64,000 bases of DNA, from contig OY288241.1 of assembly GCA_958450325.1 (NCBI GenBank), forward strand, positions 42,842,278-42,906,277, written 5' to 3'. The stretch's first letter is position 1; every line of letters begins with the position of its first letter. The notes under the pieces were generated by a model. The model ran no database searches and had not been told where the DNA came from. It saw only the letters and a program-made list of their open reading frames with translations. The translations under genes were made by a program, and so were the position numbers. This stretch comes from Agrostemma githago. Lineage: Eukaryota; Streptophyta; Magnoliopsida; Caryophyllales; Caryophyllaceae. Shown piece by piece: positions 22,997 through 34,842 of this stretch.

Positions 22997-24490
22997 GGGA
23001 GCAATACCAAGGTAGCAATGGCCACAACAATCAATAGGACAGCTTGCAAAAAATTGTTAGAACAAATAATCAACACAATGATAACAGGATAATGGAAACG
23101 GATCAGACACAACCCAAGTACATGCAATTATAGACTCTTGAAGACTCACCTACCCAACTCACGCTCAAATACCCACAACACCAACTCCCCTTCCTCCCGA
23201 CTCAGTTTTGTTAGTCGAAATTCACCGAGTCCTAGATATAAGTCCCAATTGTGGTGAATGAGGATGGTGGTTCGGTGTGTGTTGGGTACAATTAAAGCAT
23301 GTTCACGGCTAATATAGACGAGGCGATGATGGGGTACATGAAAAATCCAAGTAGGGAAATAGGCCTCATCAAGCCAAATGGAGTTGTCTATCGGGGTGAG
23401 GTGATCGGTCGAGTTACCCAATTTGTTTGCTATAACCGTCACAAGACCTCCTCAATCTAAGGAGGGACGTTGGGTATTGATAATGCGTTGAATGTGTAAC
23501 GCCACAACGATGGGTAGGTCAAGGGGACTCGAATTACTGACTAAAGAGTCAAGGACTAATTGCACGACGCACACATTAAGAAAGTATATATTATCGACCG
23601 AGAGCACCAAGCAATGGGGAGAATTTCGCAAAAGTCGCGAATGGCGGGGTTAAGAATCTCGGAGGCATATGACAAATTGGCCGAGTAACCCCCTTTACAA
23701 CGTGATATACCCTTTCAAAAATCTCTCCTAGACACACATGCTTGAATATTTCCCAAAGGTTCATTGAGTCTGGTACCCAATGAGGGTAGGCCTAGCGCGA
23801 GGCCAAACTCGAGAATGGTCAGCCTGTGAGGTTTGCCGAATAATTGAAATTTAATTAATCTAGGTGTGGTCAGGTTGTCAAGTGCAAAAGTTCCTAGGAA
23901 CTCTCAAATTAATTCTTTATAGGTAAAGATCGCAAGGCTAAGGAGTTCACTAGTTCCGGTTCGTGACGATAAATCTTTAATATCGTCGACAATACCCAAT
24001 TTGGTCATTGTTCGTGGGCAAGGCCATTTATTACTATGAAAGATCTTTTCAGAGAAGGTACGAGATAACGAAGTGTTAAGACGAGGTAAATTAGTAGGCT
24101 TAGAGGATATAGAAGTTGAAGGCATACCTTGTTTTTTTGAGCGGCTCATCTTGACCTTGTTTCCATGATGAAAGATTTGCAAGATTGTTCCGATATGACT
24201 TCGCTTCACCTCTTCAAAACCCGAAAATATACACCAAGGTGGGATGGAATGGAGGTATGAATGTGATTGGGTATGGAAAGTGGTGTGTTAATGATATGAG
24301 TGATGAGGTGAAAAGGGAAGTGAGGTGAAGGTGATATATATAAAGGTTTGTGTAGGGAAAGTAAAGTTTGAAAGATTGATTGAAAATATTTTGTGTTTGT
24401 ATTTTGGAGGGAAAGTTATGTGAGTATATATTTAGGAAAGAGGGAATTGAAATTTGTAGTGAGTGAAGGGGTAGAGGTGGTCCGGCTAAG

Positions 24491-24852
24491 TCGTCGGGTG
24501 AAGTTTCACCCGGTCGTGCACCAGGCCATCAGGTGAAGTTTCACCCGACGGGTTTTCTTGTGAAAATCCAATCTGCAATTTTTTTACTGCCGGGTGAAGT
24601 TTCACCCGATGAAATTATCATCGGGCGAAGTTTTGCCCGATGGTTTCTGAACAATTTTGGCAGTCTTGACAAATTCTGGGATTTTTTTCGTAAGGCGAAA
24701 TTTCGCCCGGTCAAATTCTCATCGGGTGAAACTTCACCCGACGGAAAGTCTTCAGCAAATATCCCAATGGCATGGAAAAATTTCATCGGGTGAAGTTTCA
24801 CCCGACGGAAAGTCTTCAAATATCTCACCGGGCGAAGTTTCGTCCGGCGGTC
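24491..24852 (-). promoter_or_regulatory. Array of eight GGGTGAAGTTTCACCC dyads in G
   Basis: Eight palindromes of about 20 bp, such as TCGGGTGAAGTTTCACCCGA, are separated by 15-45 bp. Variants are compensated, for example GGGCGAAG/TTTTGCCC and GGCGAAATTTCGCC. On the minus strand TATA-like words follow at about 24440-24425 and 24345-24330. The position matches the internal TCCCGGTCGGGA cluster of A, B and C. Confidence 0.65.
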
Positions 24853-25332
24853 TTGTATACTCAATTTTTCCGCCTTGCCAATTTAAGACCTTCAAGGATC
24901 ACCTAAAGTTGCAAATAATAAAATGACTCACATTACATTATCAATTTCTCCCACAAACATACTTGTGGTTTTCAAATTAGCTCCATAACTTCTTTCAAAA
25001 GCTTGATGATCATCCAAATATATGCTCCAAGAAGAAATCCAAGTTATGCATCCACTCAAAGCGGGGAAAAGCTCATTTATGTTCTCTGCCCAAATCACTG
25101 CGTATTCTCCAATGTTGATCTTCATTGATAGTTTAAAGCATATATCTCTCCCCACACTTGAACGATTTCGTGATTCTTATCTTTCTTGTTTCATTGTTAA
25201 GTGTGTTGGAGGTACCTACAAGCAAAAACACACAAACAAACACAAAAAAACGTAAATATGTACAAAGGCCTTGGGGTGCCTCCTAAGGAGCGCAGTTTTT
25301 AGGACCGCCAAACCTACAATCAAGATCATCAT

Positions 25333-25874
25333 CTAACCGGGATCCCGCAACTGGTAACCATGGCCACTCATCATGTCAACCATGTCATAGTGGGGCATAT
25401 CCCTAAGCTTCCTATACTCATTTACCTCTATAGTAAGAGGTAGGCTAAGAGAAGAAACAAGGCTCACTATATCCTCAAATTCAACAATAAAGGTAATATC
25501 TTCTCTATTGGGAATGGAGGAGTCACTAGCAATGACATAAGAGACTTGGTTAGTCTCATCAACCAACACCTGACCCTTCCAAACCTCATCTTCTTTGTTC
25601 TTAATCACATTCTTTCCAAAAGACAAATCAAGGATCAAACTAAGTTCATTGAAAGAATTTTTCCAATTATCCTCAATCATGGATTCATAAGAAGGGCTAG
25701 TGTCAGACACAAGGGGTCAAAGAAAATAAGAGGCTCATCCTCAATAGAAATGGTAGACATGGTGATCTCATCAAAGTGTTGTTCCTCAAACAAGGGGTTA
25801 TACCAAGACATCAATGGTTTTACTCCTTTAATCTCAAAGCTATCACCAAAAGAGCCTTCAATTTTCTCATTCAA
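25333..25874 (-). pseudogene. C-terminal continuation of the unknown G protein
   Basis: Two overlapping minus-strand frames (25874-25677 and 25710-25333) continue the acidic, Ser/Leu/Val-rich character of the upstream ORF with stops or shifts between them. They contain FGKNVIKNKEDEVWKGQVLV and end in MVDMMSGHGYQLRDPG. I do not recognise a domain. Confidence 0.4.
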
Positions 25875-26986
25875 AGAGCTTTCAATTGTGTCATCTTCCT
25901 CAACAAATTCTTCATGAGTAGGGGATTCAAAGCATAAAGCATCAATGGTAGTGAGTGGTTCATCCCAAATACAAGGTTTAGAGAAATCGATCTCGGGTGT
26001 TCCTCAAAAATGGACTCAAAGACAACCGTTTTGACCTCAATATTCTCCAAATAAGTGTTCTCAATCTCACTCACCAAAGAATCCATAAGGTGGGTATCTA
26101 AAGAAGCATGACTCAAAGTAGTTGAAAGAGGAGTAGTAAGGTTAAGTTCATGTACCTTTGTTCCAAGAATGACCTCCAAACAACTAACCTTAAGACTTTC
26201 GACATATTGACTTTCTTCACCATGAAATCCCACTTCAATAGCATCCGCTTTCTTGCTTGTTGTAACATTATCACCTACACACGAATCACAACCAAGGACA
26301 ACCTCCAAAGGCTCTTTAGATAAGGAGGGAGACATTGAATCTCCTCCAACAACAATGTCAAAATCAAATGATGGCAAAGTAGATGATATGCAAGATGAAG
26401 AAGATGGCAAAGACACAATGGAGTTATGATCAAGCGTACGTTCATCAATATCATCACTCTTATCATCTAGCAAAGAGTTTTCCAATGGAGGGGCACAAGT
26501 CTTATCAAGTTCACATGTTGAGGGAGATGAGTCATGACAAGAACCAACAACATGAATATTATCATCAAGCATACAAAACTGTGCAAACTCTTCACCATAA
26601 TTAGTCACAACATGATAATCAATATCCCCGGGCAAGATCTCATCAATAAACCAAGAAGTTAAGGTATGGGTTTTGGGATTACAAAGAGCTACTAATTCAA
26701 TAAGGGCAAAAGCGTAATCGAAATATTTAGAAGAAAAATCTCCATCACATAAAGAATCAAGCAAAGTCCTAGTGGAATCGTTTATGCTCTTAGCAAGTGT
26801 TAAATACAAAGACCTCTCGGTAAAGTATTTGCCATCTAAATAGCAAAGATAATGTTTCAATCTAGGCAAGTAATCTCCCAAATCCTCATAGTCTCCTTGG
26901 GGAAAAATAATATGCAACCCAATTGTCTTTTCACCAACAAGACTCCTCAAACTTCGGTCAACAACACTCGTAGCACACACCTCCAA
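25871..26986 (-). CDS. Unknown acidic Ser/Asp-rich protein of element G
   Basis: A 371-residue open frame on the minus strand, the longest in G. The N-terminal third (to about residue 140) looks globular, with LPRLKHYLCYLDGKYFTERS and SSKYFDYAFALIELVALCNP. The middle and C-terminal parts are rich in Ser, Asp, Glu and Val and look disordered (about 150-330). There are no Gag, protease, RT, RNase H or integrase motifs, no transmembrane segment and no signal peptide. An upstream frame with a Cys-His knuckle (27494-27123) probably belonged to the same gene. It occupies the place held by gag-protease in A, B and C. Function unknown. Confidence 0.45.
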   Translation of the reverse strand: MEVCATSVVDRSLRSLVGEKTIGLHIIFPQGDYEDLGDYLPRLKHYLCYLDGKYFTERSLYLTLAKSINDSTRTLLDSLCDGDFSSKYFDYAFALIELVALCNPKTHTLTSWFIDEILPGDIDYHVVTNYGEEFAQFCMLDDNIHVVGSCHDSSPSTCELDKTCAPPLENSLLDDKSDDIDERTLDHNSIVSLPSSSSCISSTLPSFDFDIVVGGDSMSPSLSKEPLEVVLGCDSCVGDNVTTSKKADAIEVGFHGEESQYVESLKVSCLEVILGTKVHELNLTTPLSTTLSHASLDTHLMDSLVSEIENTYLENIEVKTVVFESIFEEHPRSISLNLVFGMNHSLPLMLYALNPLLMKNLLRKMTQLKAL

Positions 26987-27122
26987 GATTACGTTACTAC
27001 TACTCTCACGAAGACAAGTGTTAGTAGAATGGTTCTTATGGTAAGTAGTATCTTATTGTTGAGGGTGGATGGAAAGATTAGGAGGGGAGTAGGTGTCAAA
27101 AGATTGCATATCATTCCTAACG

Positions 27123-27494
27123 TTATCGACAAAAAGCATTCCTTGAAGGATATCTAGGTGAAGGAAGTGCATATAGAGAATTGTTAGAACATGAAGGAGG
27201 ATGAACATCATAGGTCTTCATGTAATCAACATCATTGTTCACATAAGAATTCAAAGGGGTTTTGGGAAGATTAGAGGGACACACATCAAAAGAATGACCA
27301 AATCTACCACATGAGCCACAATTAACATCATGCATAAGCAATTGGGATGAGGGGCACAAGTGATGTTGATTAGAATCATTAGCCATACTTGAAATAAGGT
27401 TCCATCTATCATGATAAGGCATACAAGTAAACATACCCCTACAATTCTTCTCAATCACATTTCTAACATCAACAAAGACTCCATTATAGATCAT
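27123..27494 (-). pseudogene. Zinc-knuckle ORF upstream of the unknown G protein
   Basis: A 123-residue minus-strand frame contains CGSCGRFGHSFDVC, a CX2CX4HX4C knuckle as in nucleocapsid proteins, around residue 58-71. There is no capsid-like domain before it. About 135 bp, with stops, separate it from the 371-residue frame, so the two are probably pieces of one decayed gene. Confidence 0.5.
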
Positions 27495-27650
27495 ATGACA
27501 ATATTCTCATTTTTCCACACGAAGATTATATTGATAAATGTAATTCGCTAGTCATTCCCAAAAAATATGAAATGACTCATTTGGAACTTGGGGAAAATAG
27601 AAAATTGTCATGATTCAAATCCAAAACTACATTTTTTTTCTTTTTGTTTT

Positions 27651-27672
27651 TGAGAGAGAGAGAGAGAGAGAA
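27651..27672. repeat. (GA)n microsatellite
   Basis: About 11 uninterrupted GA units in the leader of element G. Confidence 0.9.
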
Positions 27673-27878
27673 GGGTATCACCGCGACGAGTGTCCGGAAC
27701 CTTAGAGCATGGAATATCCTCTCGGGCTCGGGATCGAAGAGAAACGATGAAGAACCTCTCTTGTGGACAACTCAAGTAGCAAGTGAGACTCCTAGCACCA
27801 AGTGGTTCTAGGGAAGAGGAAATAAAATGAAAGCAATAACCAAACAATCAACTAAACTAAAACTCAACTAATTCGTCG

Positions 27879-27896
27879 TCCCCGGCAACGGCGTCA
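27879..27896 (-). other. Primer binding site of G
   Basis: On the minus strand TGACGCCGTTGCCGGGGA, one change from the perfect tRNA-Asp complement seen in copy C. It starts three bases after the LTR end CATCA. Confidence 0.8.
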
Positions 27897-27899
27897 TTT

Positions 27900-29016
27900 T
27901 GATGTGCGTCATATTGTCGCCTATCTAACACGATCAAACAAAATTTATAACTCCAACTAACTACTACGTAGTAGCGGCAAGTCGGGATCGATCCACAGGG
28001 ACGGAACACATGGGAAGTTGAGTCTAGGTCTAGTCTATTGATTGGGGTCTAAGGGGGGTTTTGATTGGTCACGAACTAAACTAATGAAGACGAAACTAGA
28101 ATAATAAAGATAAATCAAGTAAAGGAAAGACGTTAGGGGGAGCCGGGAAATTAGAAACGGGATACATAAATAAAGAATCAAGCAAACAATACACAATCGA
28201 TAAGGAGCGAGTTACCCTTTTCGGTCCCCACCTGTCACGTAGGTGACCCGGATTTCCTAACCGGACCACACTAAAACCCGCTTTCGCGGCGATTAAGCTA
28301 GGTCACTAATCGAAATTACCCAAACCCCAGGTTTTCCCATATTGATAAGGGTGAATACGAGTCAACGATATTGATCAAGTAAAGTCGACACGAATACAAT
28401 AATTCCAAATTAGACAAATCGACCCAAGTGTACCAAAATTCCATAATTCATGACACCAAATTCTTCATCCCCTAACCCCCTGACTAATAATCCACTCACT
28501 AATCATGAAGAAAACTACAAAAACAATAAGAATAGAGAAAATAACAAAAACATGCATAATGATGAAAACAAGAGAAAATAAAACTAAGACAACAAAGGAA
28601 ATTGCGATCAACAAAAGAAGCTACAAGGCGATCTAAAAACAATGCAAGAAAAATCAATAAAAATGATGCAATAATGAAAGATCAATAGTAAATCTAATCT
28701 AGAGATGGGAGAGAGGAAGAGAAACATACCAACAATGGAGGAAAATAACAATGAAGAAGATGAAGATGCATGAACATAAAGAAGAAGCCTTGATGAAGAA
28801 AACAATAGATTTGTCACTAATCTCTTGATAATCTCCCAAGAACTTCAAGAAATAAAATTAGAATTCTTTTACAAAAGCTTGAATCTAAAGCTAGATGAAA
28901 ACGATGAAGATTGATGAAAATTATGTATCTTCTATCTAATGGCTTCCTATCTACTCTAATGGAAAATGATCTAAAATCTAATGGAGAGTTATTATAGTCT
29001 AATGTAGTGTAATGTG
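27900..29016 (-). repeat. 5' LTR of G, 3' part (cut by H)
   Basis: The minus-strand end CACATCA precedes a primer site. A block near 27985-28060, with GTCGGGATCGATCCACAGGG on the plus strand, corresponds to the conserved 3' block of the Athila-like LTRs. The LTR is lost at 29016, where the LTR of H begins; the rest should lie right of the window, past H. Confidence 0.65.
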
Positions 29017-29965
29017 TGTTCGTGCCAAAAATTTGCGCCTTCGGAGTACCACGTGGCAAAATACGAGTGGACAGTAAAAAAGTCAGAAGTCAAAGGTCAA
29101 CGACAAAAGGAGCAAAGGTCCTTGGATAAAAGTCAAAATCGAAGAATAAAAGACGGAAGTCAAAAATAATCGAAAGTCGTCAAGTCAAGTAAACCCAGAA
29201 TGGTACACAATGATGGGTTGAGCAAAGCATAAGAGTGAATAAGACTATGGGCCACACAACCAAACCAGCCCAGCAGACAAAGTGAGGAACGTAGCCCATA
29301 CAAGATAGAGGAGACAACAGCCACTCCTACAAACCAGAAAACCCTCCTGCAGACCAGGAGAGAATCCAGGAGGAGAATGTAACTGCTGGGGAGAGGATTA
29401 AATGCCAAGATATCAAGCAATAAAGGAGAGTTAAATGCCAAGATTCTGGTGAATAAAGGGGCAATGGTCAGCAGCAACATAAAAGGAAGGAGGAGAATAA
29501 GGAGTTGACCGTAACTGCCATAACGGTTATGAGGCAATCAAGAGCAATAATTGCTCCACATTAAAGAGCAATGAAGACATTAGGAAGAAGGGCCGTATAT
29601 AAAGGAAAGAGAGGAAGAAGGGAGGGATCATCCAGGCATACCAACATTCACTTCCCAGTCAACATACAATCAACCTCAAGCAAATCCTAGCAAAATACTT
29701 ACGATCAATTATAGCCCAAATACTTGTACTTGTACCCTTTTCCTTGTTCTTTTTCGTCCATAGTAGAAACTTGGTGGGATTCCTACTCCCCCCGCGGTTT
29801 TTCCCACATCGGGTTTCCGCGTCACCAAAACTTTGTGTGTCGTCCATTTTCTTTCGTTGCTCTTTGTTTATTAGATTCTGTCTCGATTTCGTCGACCTAC
29901 AGTTATAGGACGATCGCTTTGACCCGCAACCGAAATCTTAGACCCGGTAAATTTTTACCAAAACA
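29017..29965 (+). repeat. 5' LTR of H
   Basis: It ends ACCAAAACA three bases before a primer site. The start TGTTCGTGCC is placed by matching the TGTT left after the polypurine tract at 35619; this boundary is inferred. TATATAAA at 29596-29603 is the likely promoter. Confidence 0.6.
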
Positions 29966-29968
29966 AAT

Positions 29969-29986
29969 TGGCGCCCACCGTGGGGC
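29969..29986 (+). other. Primer binding site of H
   Basis: TGGCGCCCACCGTGGGGC follows the LTR end after a three-base gap. The tRNA is not assigned. Confidence 0.75.
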
Positions 29987-30040
29987 AAAGTGATCATTTT
30001 CTATAAGCCAAACCCTATAGTGAAGCAATTCCGTATCGCC

Positions 30041-31901
30041 ATGTCCGGATCCGATCGAAGTCCCTCCAGCAGTCAAGGAGCATCCACTCAGTCCTCAGGA
30101 GGAGGATCGTCCCCAGGATCAGCAGAGCCAATTCTCACGCCCCTCACCCTGGCAATCCCCACCAGCCTGACGGTGAAACCCACGCTATCGGCGTCTAGGC
30201 CCCCTCCGATGCCCAAAGTTTCTGGGGTCACCAGCTCCTCCAAGACTAGGAAGGATAGCATACCAACCCGAACCTTGACTCCAGGAGGATTCGTAGAAGA
30301 AGCTTCCAGTGGTGCGGGGTCACCAGACCTGATGCAGAGTATGCTTCAAGGAATCAATGCTCTACGCCAGGCAGTAGAAACCCTGCAGAAGGACAACCAA
30401 GATATCAAGGCTCGGATCTCGGCAGCTCACAAGACTCAAGTTCCATCGGTCCAGCCGTCACCAGAGATGCTGCCCTTGATGCCTAGGGGAAAGCCCAGCA
30501 CCCGCAAGGAGTCAATGACCAGCAGGAAGACCATCAGAGAAGTCCCCTCAGAGTTGGTCACCAGACTGGAGTTAGGATTAGCTCCACCAGGCCCAGTCAT
30601 TGAACCTCAAGGGTTGGGTTACCTGACCTACGGCCCCACACCCGACAGATCTCCTATTCGCAGGTAACCTTCTCTCCAACATCAAAAGTCGAGAAACTAA
30701 CTCACTATCTTTTGCAGGCACCCTTGTCCATCAGGCGCCAGGATGGCAATTTGTAACTCCACCAGGGATGACCACCTTGTCCAACAATCAGTCCTCAGGA
30801 GGAGTGTGGGCAACGCCTACCCCCAGCCAGCAGGCATCTGGATGGCAGCAAGGAGCCCCAGGCAGTATGAGGAGTGTGGGCAATGCTCAACCAGGAGTAG
30901 TCACCCCATCCAGCGGTCAGTCCTCTGGAGGATCATGATCAGCAGCCACCCCCATCCAATAGGAGTCAGGATGGCAGCCAGCAGCTCCAACCGGCACAGC
31001 GACCCCTGTCAACAACCTTTATCCAGGAGGAGTCTGGTCAGCAGGAGTCCCATTCCAGCAAGCAACAGGGTGGTAATCTGGGTCCACAATCTACACGACA
31101 CTGTTGCCTAACCTTCCTAGCCACCAGTACCCTGGAGGAGCATGGTCGGGAGGTACACCTTTGAGCTTTTTTCCTCCTGTTTCTAACCCTCTTGCAGGAA
31201 CAGGTGGCGCCATGGATCAGCAATATCAGGAACTGAGGGACATGATCAACAGAATTCCAGGAATGCCACGTCCTCTGGAGAAAGCAGCAAGAGACAGTTA
31301 CGCAGATTCGCCCTTCACTGACGACCTAGCCTGCGTCGCTGTACCCAAGGGATTCGTGCCACCAGCCATGATACTCTATGACGGTACCACAGACCCGTTG
31401 GATCACATCAATCAGTATAAGCAGAAGATGATGGTGGTGACTGCGGCGGGACCCCTGAAGGAGGCATGCATGAGCAAGGGATTCGGCTCCACCTTGTCAG
31501 GAGCAGCTCTGCAGTGGTTCGTTAGTCTGCCCAACCGGAGTATCACTTCCTTTGCGGACTTAGTTAATGATTTCAACCAGCAGTTTGCCAGCAGCAGAAA
31601 ACCGGAGAAACAAACCAGCGATCTATACCGGGTGGTGCAGAAATTCAAGGAATTCACGCGCGATTTCCTTAATAGATTCACTAAAGAGAAGGTGAGCATC
31701 CCCAGATGTGACATAGCAACCGCTATAGAAGCCTTCCGCCAGGGACTCCACCAGGATTCAGATCTGTACAAGGACCTCACCAGGTATCCATGCACCACGT
31801 TTGAGGAGGTGCAAACAAAAGCATTGGCAGTCATCAGGCTGGAGGAGGATTCAGGTCCCAGAAGAGCTACTTATGATCCAGCAGAGCTACCTATGAACTG
31901 A
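30041..31901 (+). pseudogene. Gag of element H
   Basis: The first frame starts MSGSDRSPSS at 30041 and is Ser/Pro/Gly-rich with a short coiled stretch (MLQGINALRQAVETLQKDNQ); it stops at 30667. A repeat-rich middle follows, with units like SSGGVWATP and YPGGVWSAG, broken by stops. Then comes the capsid-like domain (31104-31901) with MILYDGTTDPLDHINQYKQK, GAALQWFVSLP and DLVNDFNQQF, typical of retrotransposon Gag (PF03732). A possible short intron (CAG/GTAACC to TTTTGCAG, 30664-30718) would be only 55 bp, so I treat it as uncertain. The nucleocapsid end is missing: the frame runs into the deletion at 31901. Confidence 0.75.
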
Positions 31902-32333
31902 AGAACCACTCTTCCTGTATCTATCAGTAACCGAGGTAGCAATCAGCGCGGTATTAACACGCGAGCATGAAGAAGCACAACACCCAGGATATTATGTCAG
32001 TAAGTCTCTGCTTCTTGTAGAGGCCAGGTACACAACCCTTGAAAAACTCATACTTGCACTTGTTACAGCATCCTGTAGACTACGACCTTATTTTGAATCA
32101 CATGCTATTTCGGTAATAACAAACTATCCTCTAAAGACTATTATGAGAAAACCTGAGTTGTCAGGGAGAATGGCTAAGTGGTCTATGCACCTGAGTGGCT
32201 TCGACCTGAATTTCGTCCCCAGAGCAGCAATCAAGTCCCAGGCGCTAGCAGACTTCGTATCCGACTTCAGCCCAGCACTACAGTCCCAGGCAGAGAAAGA
32301 CATCCACATCCTGGAGGAGGACAAGGGCGAATA
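31902..32333 (+). pseudogene. RNase H remnant of H, joined directly to gag
   Basis: Directly after the gag stop the plus strand reads EPLFLYLSVTEVAISAVLTR, then QHPGYYVSKSLLLVEARYT and LSGRMAKWSMHLSGFDLNF. This is the RNase H-like domain that follows RT in Ty3/Gypsy elements. Protease and RT palm/fingers are absent, so gag and RNase H are fused by a deletion at about 31898-31905. Confidence 0.75.
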
Positions 32334-32459
32334 GCCTTTTCAGTCAACCAGGTCCCAAGGAACCATAATACAGAAGCAGGCGTCCTGGAGGCAACATTCA
32401 AGCCTGAAGCAGTCTCCACCATACCCATTGTCCACGTCCTGGAGCCAGCAATCCAGAAA

Positions 32460-33710
32460 AATCAAGAAGCATCTGGAGGAGGCAAAGACAGGACCTGGTG
32501 GCTGCAAAAGGCAGGAGTATTTAGTACCACCACAGACCAAGGGGAAATCTCAGACTGGAGGAAGCCCTACCAGGAATGGCTACAGGACGACATCCTGCCA
32601 GCAGACAAGAAGGAAATCAGGAAGTTTAAAATGAAGGCATCAAAGTACACCCTCATTGATGGCGTCCTGTTCAGGAGATCGACTGCTGGACCATACTTAA
32701 GGTGTCTGGGTCAGGAGGAGGCAGAAACTATTTTGCATGACTTCCACAATAGTGAATGTGGAAATCATACAGGGGCAGAGGAGGCCTATCCAACAAGGCA
32801 CTTCGCCAAGGCTACTTCTGAGCAACAATGCGCAGAGATGTTGTTGAGTACGTCAAGAAATGTGATGCCTGCCAGAGGCACGCACCAGTCAACCACCAGC
32901 CTGCAGAGCCTCTACATCCAGTAATTTCTCCTTGGCCTTTCATGAAGTAGGGGATGGATATTGTTGGCAAGTTACCAAGAGCTCCGAGAAACAAAGTCTT
33001 CATGTTGGCCATGACGGACTACTTCTCCAAGTAGATAGAAGCAGAATCATTCCCTCAGGTGACTGAAAAACAGGTTATATCCTTCATAAAACGTAACATT
33101 GTCTGCAGGTTTGGCATTCCTTCAGAAATTATCTGCGACAACGGATCCCAGTTTATTGGCAACAAGATGGAGGCCTACTGCGCCAGGTGGAACATCATAC
33201 TAAGCAAGTCTACCCCCAGAAACCCTCAGTCTAATGATCAGGCGAAGTCTAGCAACAAAATTGTGATAGACAACCTGAAGAGAAGACTGGAGGAGGCAGG
33301 GGGCAGATGGGCAGAAGAACTCCCCTTAGTGCTGTGGTCTGACAGAACCACACCCAAGGTACGGTTGCATAACAGAAGAAAGGAACCAGGTGGAGATGGC
33401 AAACAACTTGGATACCATATATGAACTCAGAACTGATGTTCATATCAGAATGGCCTCCTACAGGCAAACAGTCGCCAGAAGCTACAACAGGAATGTCAGA
33501 GTAAGAGTACTCCAGGAAGGAGACCTAGTCCTCGGCAAAGTTTTCCAGAACACCAGGAACCAGCGAGCAGGAAAATTCGCCTACAATTGGGAAGGGCCCT
33601 ACCAAATAGAGAAAGCAGTTGGGAATGGAGCCTACCGACTTACGACCATGGAGGGGAAAATCATCCAAAAACCATGGAACATCGTACACCTGAAGAAATA
33701 CTTCTTCTAA
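32460..33710 (+). pseudogene. Integrase of H
   Basis: The N-terminal HHCC-type region is recognisable in pieces (HDFHNSECGNHTG, then frame-shifted KKCDACQRHAP). The core follows as MDIVGKLP (first Asp) and FGIPSEIICDNGSQF (second Asp). The third acidic residue, expected in a GQAESSNK-like motif, is replaced: the sequence reads DQAKSSNK, so Glu is Lys. The C-terminal domain ends in PWNIVHLKKYFF. Stops interrupt the core (after PFMK and YFSK). It is inactive as it stands. Confidence 0.8.
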
Positions 33711-34842
33711 ATGGGCCACAGCCGCCAGCAATCTGGGCCACTGCCGTCAGAAACATGGGCTACAGCCGCCAGAAACGTGGCATCTATTCTACTAGGTGCA
33801 CCTCCACCAGAACCCAGGTTGAATCTTTTCAAGTCTAGCAAACATATATTCAAATTTTCCTGTCATTCTTCTATCTACTTTACTTTCTTTTCGCAAAATT
33901 CAAAATTTTCAGATAAAATTTTGATTTCCTTTTTACATGCATCGTCAAAATTCAATTTTCTTTTGCATCAAAATTTTGATTTTCTTATTGCATACATTTT
34001 CGAAATTTGATTTTTTTCTCTTCATACGCTTTCGAAATTCGATTTTCCTCCGCATATGTCTTCAATTTTTTGTCAAGTTTTTGTCAGTTTTCCCAAACTA
34101 AGAGCTGGTGACTAATCTGGTGGAGTGTACAATTTCTACAGAGGCGTGTGTCTTGTGACTAAGTGCCTACAACCGGGACATTACAGTCTCCTGCGCCACT
34201 TAGCACCCACGCAAAGTGGGGCACCTCTGACTGAGTGGGCAAACTAAACCCCAGGCCACCACTATATCAGAGGTCGACCATACAAACATAAGGCATGCAT
34301 ACAACAGAAGGTAGTCAGACAAAACTACAACAAACGATTACAGTCAAAAGCAAACAGTCGTGATCAACAGTTAAATACAAAGTACCACAAAGTATTCAAA
34401 TAAACACTTTGCTCCCCTGAGCAAAGACGAAGGTACTACAGAAAATATTTTACAAACACTAACAGAAGTTTGCACCACGCAGGGTTCACAAGCCAAAAAC
34501 AGAGTACAACAAAAGAGGAGTAACATCACTCTAGCAGAACTTGGTCCACAGCCTGAACATTCTCTTCTGGCGGAGGCGGAACTGTAGCAGATCCTCCTGC
34601 AGGAACCTGGGTCTCTAATGAACAGCAGCAGGACCTCTCCCAGGATCATCAGCAGTATCCTCCTGGTCCATACCCACTGGCCCATCAGTCTCCTAGTCAG
34701 CAATAGGAGAATCGAGAGACTCTTTTAGATCCTCCGCCGTCACGTCAGAGAAAGCATCAGAGTTAGGCGTCTCAACCTTGGTATACTAATCCTAACAAGC
34801 AAGAGCCTCCCTCAGAGTCTTCTTCAGCTCAGCACTCTTCCC
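33711..34842. other. Non-coding 3' part of H
   Basis: Repeats of GGGCCACAGCCGCCAG-like words follow the integrase stop, then AT-rich DNA with repeated TTTTCGAAATT/CAAAATTTTGA words (about 33850-34070). No gene is seen. Confidence 0.4.

Larger units (their letters stand above)
21925..29016 (-). mobile_element. Element G: Athila-type spacer and PBS with unrelated coding
   Basis: On the minus strand: LTR end (27900), primer site (27879-27896), an open coding block (27494-25333), a dyad cluster (24852-24491), and a spacer (about 24480-21925) colinear with that of A, B and C. The 3' part, including the terminal polypurine tract and 3' LTR, is lost at about 21925. Its 5' LTR is interrupted at 29016 by element H. 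It lacks gag, protease, RT, RNase H and integrase domains that I can recognise, so it would be a non-autonomous member of the group. Confidence 0.7.

Noticed and set aside
24491..24852. Regularly spaced palindromes resembling a CRISPR array
   Set aside because: Plant nuclear context, irregular spacing, diverged compensated units, no cas genes; the same layout occurs in LTR promoters.
30664..30718. Intron in the gag of H
   Set aside because: GT and AG fit but 55 bp is below the usual plant minimum and the joined frame soon meets stops; left as a note only.
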